Below, in pieces: positions 63,912 through 64,000 of a stretch of 64,000 nucleotides of DNA. A model generated the notes under the pieces. That model was not told the origin of the DNA. It saw only the letters and a program-made list of their open reading frames with translations, and made no database searches. A program made the translations under genes and the position numbers. The stretch spans positions 1,426,001-1,490,000 of the forward strand of contig CAUVYP010000579.1 in the NCBI GenBank assembly GCA_963556195.1, given 5' to 3'. Source of the stretch: Sepiola atlantica. Lineage: Eukaryota > Mollusca > Cephalopoda > Sepiida > Sepiolidae. Numbering within the stretch: the stretch's first letter is position 1; each line of letters begins with the position of its first letter.

Positions 63912-64000
63912 TTGTTGATGTTTTGCGTATTCAGTTTGTATCGACATATCTCCGGGAGTACAAGAGCTGAACTTCTGAAACTTGGTACTTCAGTAGAAAA
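63912..64000. repeat. Partial monomer at right edge
   Basis: First 89 bases of a monomer, TTGTTGATG start and G at 73; the family cannot be assigned because the diagnostic bases lie further 3'. The array continues beyond the window. Confidence 0.95.

Larger units (their letters stand above)
1..64000. repeat. Tandem satellite array, 186-bp monomer
   Basis: The sequence repeats every 186 bp from end to end: 343 complete head-to-tail copies between 118 and 63911, plus partial copies at both edges. No inverted copy and no interrupting sequence is present. The only length changes are single-base deletions in the monomers starting at 5698, 13137, 15554, 18901 and 21318, and one single-base insertion in the monomer starting at 46799. 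The consensus is about 35% GC (66 of 186 bases counted) with six CpG dinucleotides. Copies differ at a limited set of linked positions, so they sort into families that are arranged in multi-monomer higher-order repeats. Satellites of this size and organisation are typical of eukaryotic centromeric or pericentromeric heterochromatin; that location is inferred from the pattern. I do not recognise the monomer as a named satellite. Confidence 0.99.

Noticed and set aside
1..64000. CRISPR array or other prokaryotic repeat
   Set aside because: There are no short direct repeats with unique spacers; the full 186-bp unit is conserved and no cas-like gene is present.
1..64000. Transposon, retroelement or gene island within the array
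   Set aside because: The 186-bp periodicity never breaks by more than one base, which leaves no room for an insertion.
1..64000. Inverted (tail-to-tail) satellite segments
   Set aside because: Every monomer reads in the same direction; no switch in orientation was seen.
1..64000. Naming the satellite after a known ~186-bp family (for example in fish or plants)
   Set aside because: Many unrelated satellites have this length, and I do not recognise the sequence itself, so an identification would be a guess.

Overview
The whole 64-kb window is one uninterrupted satellite DNA array. It consists of a single ~186-bp monomer repeated head to tail in one orientation: 343 complete copies plus a partial copy at each edge (1-117 and 63912-64000). 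Only six complete monomers depart from 186 bp: five have lost 1 bp and one has gained 1 bp. I see no conventional gene, RNA gene, transposon, telomeric repeat, CRISPR array or unique sequence. Each monomer carries a short open frame of about 60 codons, but it behaves like a by-product of the repeat rather than a gene. The length, monotony, about 35% GC content and multi-monomer higher-order repeats (HORs) point to a eukaryotic nuclear chromosome, most likely centromeric or pericentromeric heterochromatin. I do not recognise the monomer and cannot name the taxon. CpG is not depleted in the consensus, which weakly favours a genome with little methylation of this DNA.

Coordinates inside a monomer count from the first T of the TTGTTGATG (or TTGTTTATG) motif as position 1. 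Monomers fall into families separated by a few linked bases: A (TGT at 130-132, C at 155), B (G at 119, A at 155), C (T at 150, ACCT at 165-168), D (A at 119, A at 155), E (T at 150, CC at 160-161, T at 171), F (T at 6, C at 73, A at 78, T at 103), G (G at 59, A at 169), H (F-like 73/78 with a C-like 3' part) and V (A with TT at 59-60). All assignments were made by eye from these bases.

Layout. 1-11834: families A-D only, with two dispersed block duplications. 11835-25036: families E-H appear and a 31-monomer HOR (5764 bp, built from a 13-mer and an 18-mer) is followed by a 33-monomer second copy. 25037-34336: an 11-mer HOR in two copies, flanked by pieces of the previous unit. 34337-41032: a 12-mer HOR (2232 bp) in three copies. 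40661-51449: V-containing units of 11, 14, 12 and 12 monomers. 51450-64000: 6-mer and 10-mer HORs, the 10-mer containing an inner 4-mer duplication, plus a long duplication that differs by exactly six monomers.

The same sub-cassettes (D-G-E-F-H, and C-E-F-H'-D) recur in different larger units. Several monomers are mosaics of two families. The natural reading is repeated unequal crossing-over and local amplification, with new HORs assembled from segments of older ones. Nothing here indicates genes working together; any function would be structural, through chromatin, or through satellite RNA.
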